This document shows, piece by piece, positions 61,365-64,000 of a stretch of 64,000 nt of DNA. The stretch comes from Cristatella mucedo. Its lineage: Eukaryota; Bryozoa; Phylactolaemata; Cristatellidae. The notes under the pieces were generated by a model. The model searched no databases, had not been told where the DNA came from, and worked only from the letters and a program-made list of their open reading frames with translations. Positions within the stretch are counted from its first letter, which is position 1. Each line of letters starts with the position of its first letter. Position numbers and translations under genes: made by a program. The stretch is taken from positions 186,001 through 250,000 of the forward strand of contig WPIO01000217.1 in NCBI GenBank assembly GCA_009760855.2, in the 5' to 3' direction.

Positions 61365-63620
61365 TTTGGCAGAGGACGGGTCGTTGCCGTGGATTTTCGT
61401 GTGTTGCCCAAAGTGTACTTTCGCGATTGCTTGAACGCATATCGTAGCATTTTTAATACAGCGTACTGCAATACGCAAGAAAAGTTAGTGCTTCTCCCCG
61501 TTGATTGTGACGCCTTGCCGCCGATTGAAAGCTCACCTGGGTGTAAAGTATGTACGCCCACAGTTACATTTGCCTGGAATAAGAGTTCCAGTTTCAAGCA
61601 GCCAATCATGTCGATTTCTCATGGATTACAATAATGGTCCAGACAATTACTGCTGCCTGCCGAGCCTGTGTGGCAGTTGACGAGCGAAGCAGCTTGAAAA
61701 TGCCACGGTTTCACTTTGGACGCAGAAAATGCCTTTGACAACTGGAGCTTCCCCCTACCAATGTCTCGTCGATTAGGTTTGGGTATTGGCAAAGGCCATT
61801 GCTGTCGACTGCGATTTATTTCCAGAAGTTTTATGTGCTCGAGATTGGTTTAAAGGACGCGGTTGCAAATTAAACGCAGTGCCGGTGATAAGTAAGAAAG
61901 TTTGAGGTTGTTCCAGTCACTTTCTAGTGATTAGCTGTGGATCATAATGGATTGCGGTATTCTCCCGGGCGATTGCCATCGTCGATTTCTATGCCTACCT
62001 GGAGATTGAAAGCACAGAATGGCTTGAAAGCATGTGTACGCGCAGTGAGATGCTGCTTGGAGTGAGAATGGGAGCTTGCTGTAGCCGATTTCTCGTCGAT
62101 TTGCCACCAATTGTGGTACTGGATCCTGTCATTGCTGGCGATTGCCGTGCATCGCTGACACCGAACAGACAAAATAGCTTGAATATCGTACGGTTTTACT
62201 TTGAACGCAATAATATAGTGCATGCAATGAATTAGAGCTTCACACAGTTCGTATCATACTTTATATCTTGTCGATTGCCGCCACAGATTCACAGGGTCAA
62301 ACGAGCGATCAATCGCTCGATCGATCGTGCTATCTCTGCAGCAGTTGTAGTGACCAGAAAAGGGATTCATTTCTTTCCGAGGTTGCTGTGTCAAATATTT
62401 TATTATAATTATTGCTGCTCCGAGTCCATTTATTGCAGTAGGTTGCCATGCATTGACACCGGTATTTCGCGAGTTAAATTGATTAAAATTACGTAGTTTC
62501 ACTTTAAGCCGAGAACTTTGTAATATGCAACCAAAATTGGGTTAGTGAGAATTCCATTTTTTGAGGCACTTTGTGATGCAATATTGTGAATTGCAGTATT
62601 GGCCCGATCATTTGCTATCGATAGGAGTGCATTGCTACAAAATGATATAGAAGCAATTGGTGTGAAATTGTGTAAATACACATCAAGAGAGATGTAAAGC
62701 AACGTGCAATCGTAATTAAATGCTTCCGATGCAAGCGTTCTGGTCGCTTTGTGGTGAATTTCGGCAAAGTTTGGCAGATTGTGGTAAATTCTGGTAGGGG
62801 ATCCGGCCATTGCAGTTGACTGCTATGCATTTCACGTGAGTACCAAGGGGGTGAATTTTTTGTAGTTGCACTTTAAACTGAGTCTAGTCTTATATATGCG
62901 ATGTAAGTAAGAGTTTCATGCTGATGATTTGAAAAATGATTTGCAGTTGATCAGAGTGGACTGCAGTACTTGCTGAGGCCACTTCGGGCGATTTCTGCCC
63001 ATTGCCCGAGTGTGCTGATGCACAATTTTTATTTTAAGTGGGTGTGCACGTAAACAGTGTGCTTTAATATGCAATAAAAACTGAAGCTTGGAGAAATCTA
63101 TTCATAGTCGTTTTTGGGTGGATGCGTGTGATTTCAGTGGACTGCAATATTTCCACAAACCATTGCGGTCGATTGCAGCGAATTGCACAAGAAAATGCAA
63201 ATGACATCTTGCAAGCAGTATTGTCACAGAGCGCATTACCGTATGCAATAAAAAAAGCAGCTTTTTGAACAAGATTGATTTCTTTAGGCAGTAAGATGCA
63301 GTAGATTGCCGTAGATAGCGGTTTATTACAGTATTGGCCCGGGTCGATACAATCTATTTCAATGGACTTCGTGAGAACCCGCGAGTGGAATCACGCAAAA
63401 TCTTGTGGATGCATTTGAAATACAGCGTAGTTTCATATTCAAAACTTTTTAGAGCTCTTGCAGCTGATTTTTGGTTGATTTGAGATGAACTAAATATAAT
63501 TGTGGTACAGGCCTCCATCATTACAGTTCATTTACATGAGTGGGCGTGTACACAATTGCATGAACTTTGGTGGATAGATAAAATCAAAGATGTGCTACAA
63601 TATCCTCTCAAAGTTTAAGC
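61365..63620. repeat. degenerate satellite-like array, period roughly 160-185 bp
   Basis: A motif like ATTGCAGTATTGGCCCGGGC followed by ATTGC.GTCGATTGC recurs near 61625, 61785, 61949, 62112, 62272, 62432, 62588, 62782, 62955, 63140, 63325 and 63500. A second motif (GCACTTT, then ATATGCAATAAAAA and AGCTT) recurs between them, for example 62193, 62495, 62862, 63067 and 63242. Copies are very diverged and no coding frame persists. Period and borders are read by eye. Confidence 0.6.
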
Positions 63621-64000
63621 TCAACAACGCTGATGTCTTGTGAATTTTAGCCCAATTTGAGTGGAGAGCAGAGGATTGTGTTGATTTCAGAAATTCTTTG
63701 AACCCAAGGCCGGTCGATGAGATGTGCCAAATACCTAAGCATGTGTCACAGTCGAAGCATTAAAACAGCGAACTGAGAACAGCAGTTACGCAAGTTGCCT
63801 GTCTCTCATTACAAATGCCGCAGGCGCACACAGCATTACGGCCTGGTGGGAAGCCTAGACCACAACTGACTTCGCGTTGCATTACTTCAGCTATAGAGCA
63901 CCTAAGAATGCATCAAGGCATAGTCATTTTAATTTAGGAACCACGAATAAGTCTGGCTGATCTAGCCGCTGTAGTGCTGTGCATTGCAGTTTTGGCACTT

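Noticed and set aside
61221-61634. 138-codon plus ORF (starts MWDMIFFSHNYDWRVF)
   Set aside because: Most of it overlies the start of the degenerate 160-185 bp array and no family or splice signal is seen; it was treated as a chance ORF in repeat DNA, with some doubt about its first 50 codons.

Overview
This is repeat-dense animal nuclear DNA, probably from an invertebrate. It has no bacterial-style gene packing. It holds long microsatellites, several degenerate non-LTR retrotransposons (LINEs), tRNA-derived SINEs, a dead hAT DNA transposon, and one clear multi-exon host gene whose intron positions match those of human LC3 genes. CpG is not depleted, and several GC-rich islands (about 32.8-33.8, 35.3-37.4, 47.9-50.6 and 51.4-53.3 kb) stand out. 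I cannot name the species or phylum.

The one confident host gene is an LC3 (Atg8-family, LC3C-like) gene on the minus strand. Its four coding exons lie at 33342-33396, 25628-25683, 21825-21931 and 17835-18045. They join in frame (55+56+107+211 nt) into a 142-residue protein. It spans 15.6 kb and its introns are filled with repeats. A 93-nt exon-like segment in intron 1 (26560-26652) has matching phases and could be an alternative exon. Weaker candidate exons are listed at 35.5/36.2 kb (two pieces, minus, matching phase), 50.3 kb, 52.2 kb (a Cys-rich CYSTM-like tail), 59.3/61.1 kb, 48.6 kb and 15.0 kb.

Most of the rest is mobile DNA. I use two local names for LINEs with reverse transcriptases of CR1/L2-like (Jockey superfamily) type. 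LINE-A ends in a (TTACA)n-like tail. LINE-B ends in a conserved segment containing AAAGAGATTGAGTTCTCTGAGGG followed by (ATT)n. More than twenty LINE-B 3' ends are scattered through the window. A tRNA-headed SINE (SINE-1) carries the same 3' tail as LINE-B, the classic sign that it is mobilised by that LINE. A second tRNA-headed family (SINE-2) has a different body. Nested insertions are frequent: LINE-A in LINE-B at 39.5-41.5 kb, SINE-1 in LINE-B at 44.5 kb, LINE-A in a hAT transposon at 55.7-56.3 kb, and SINE-2 in SINE-1 at 20.4 kb.

Layout. 0-12 kb: LINE-A/LINE-B fragments and a near-perfect inverted repeat at 7.3-7.7 kb. 12-17 kb: mixed unique DNA, SINEs and a LINE-B copy. 17-33.4 kb: the LC3 gene. 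33.8-35 kb: LINE-A. 35.3-37.7 kb: GC-rich, possible small gene. 39.4-45.8 kb: LINE-B/LINE-A nest. 47.7-53.3 kb: minisatellites, CGG repeat and GC-rich candidate exons. 54-57 kb: hAT relic. 57-59 kb: LINE-A. 61.3-63.6 kb: a very degenerate satellite-like array with a period of roughly 160-185 bp.
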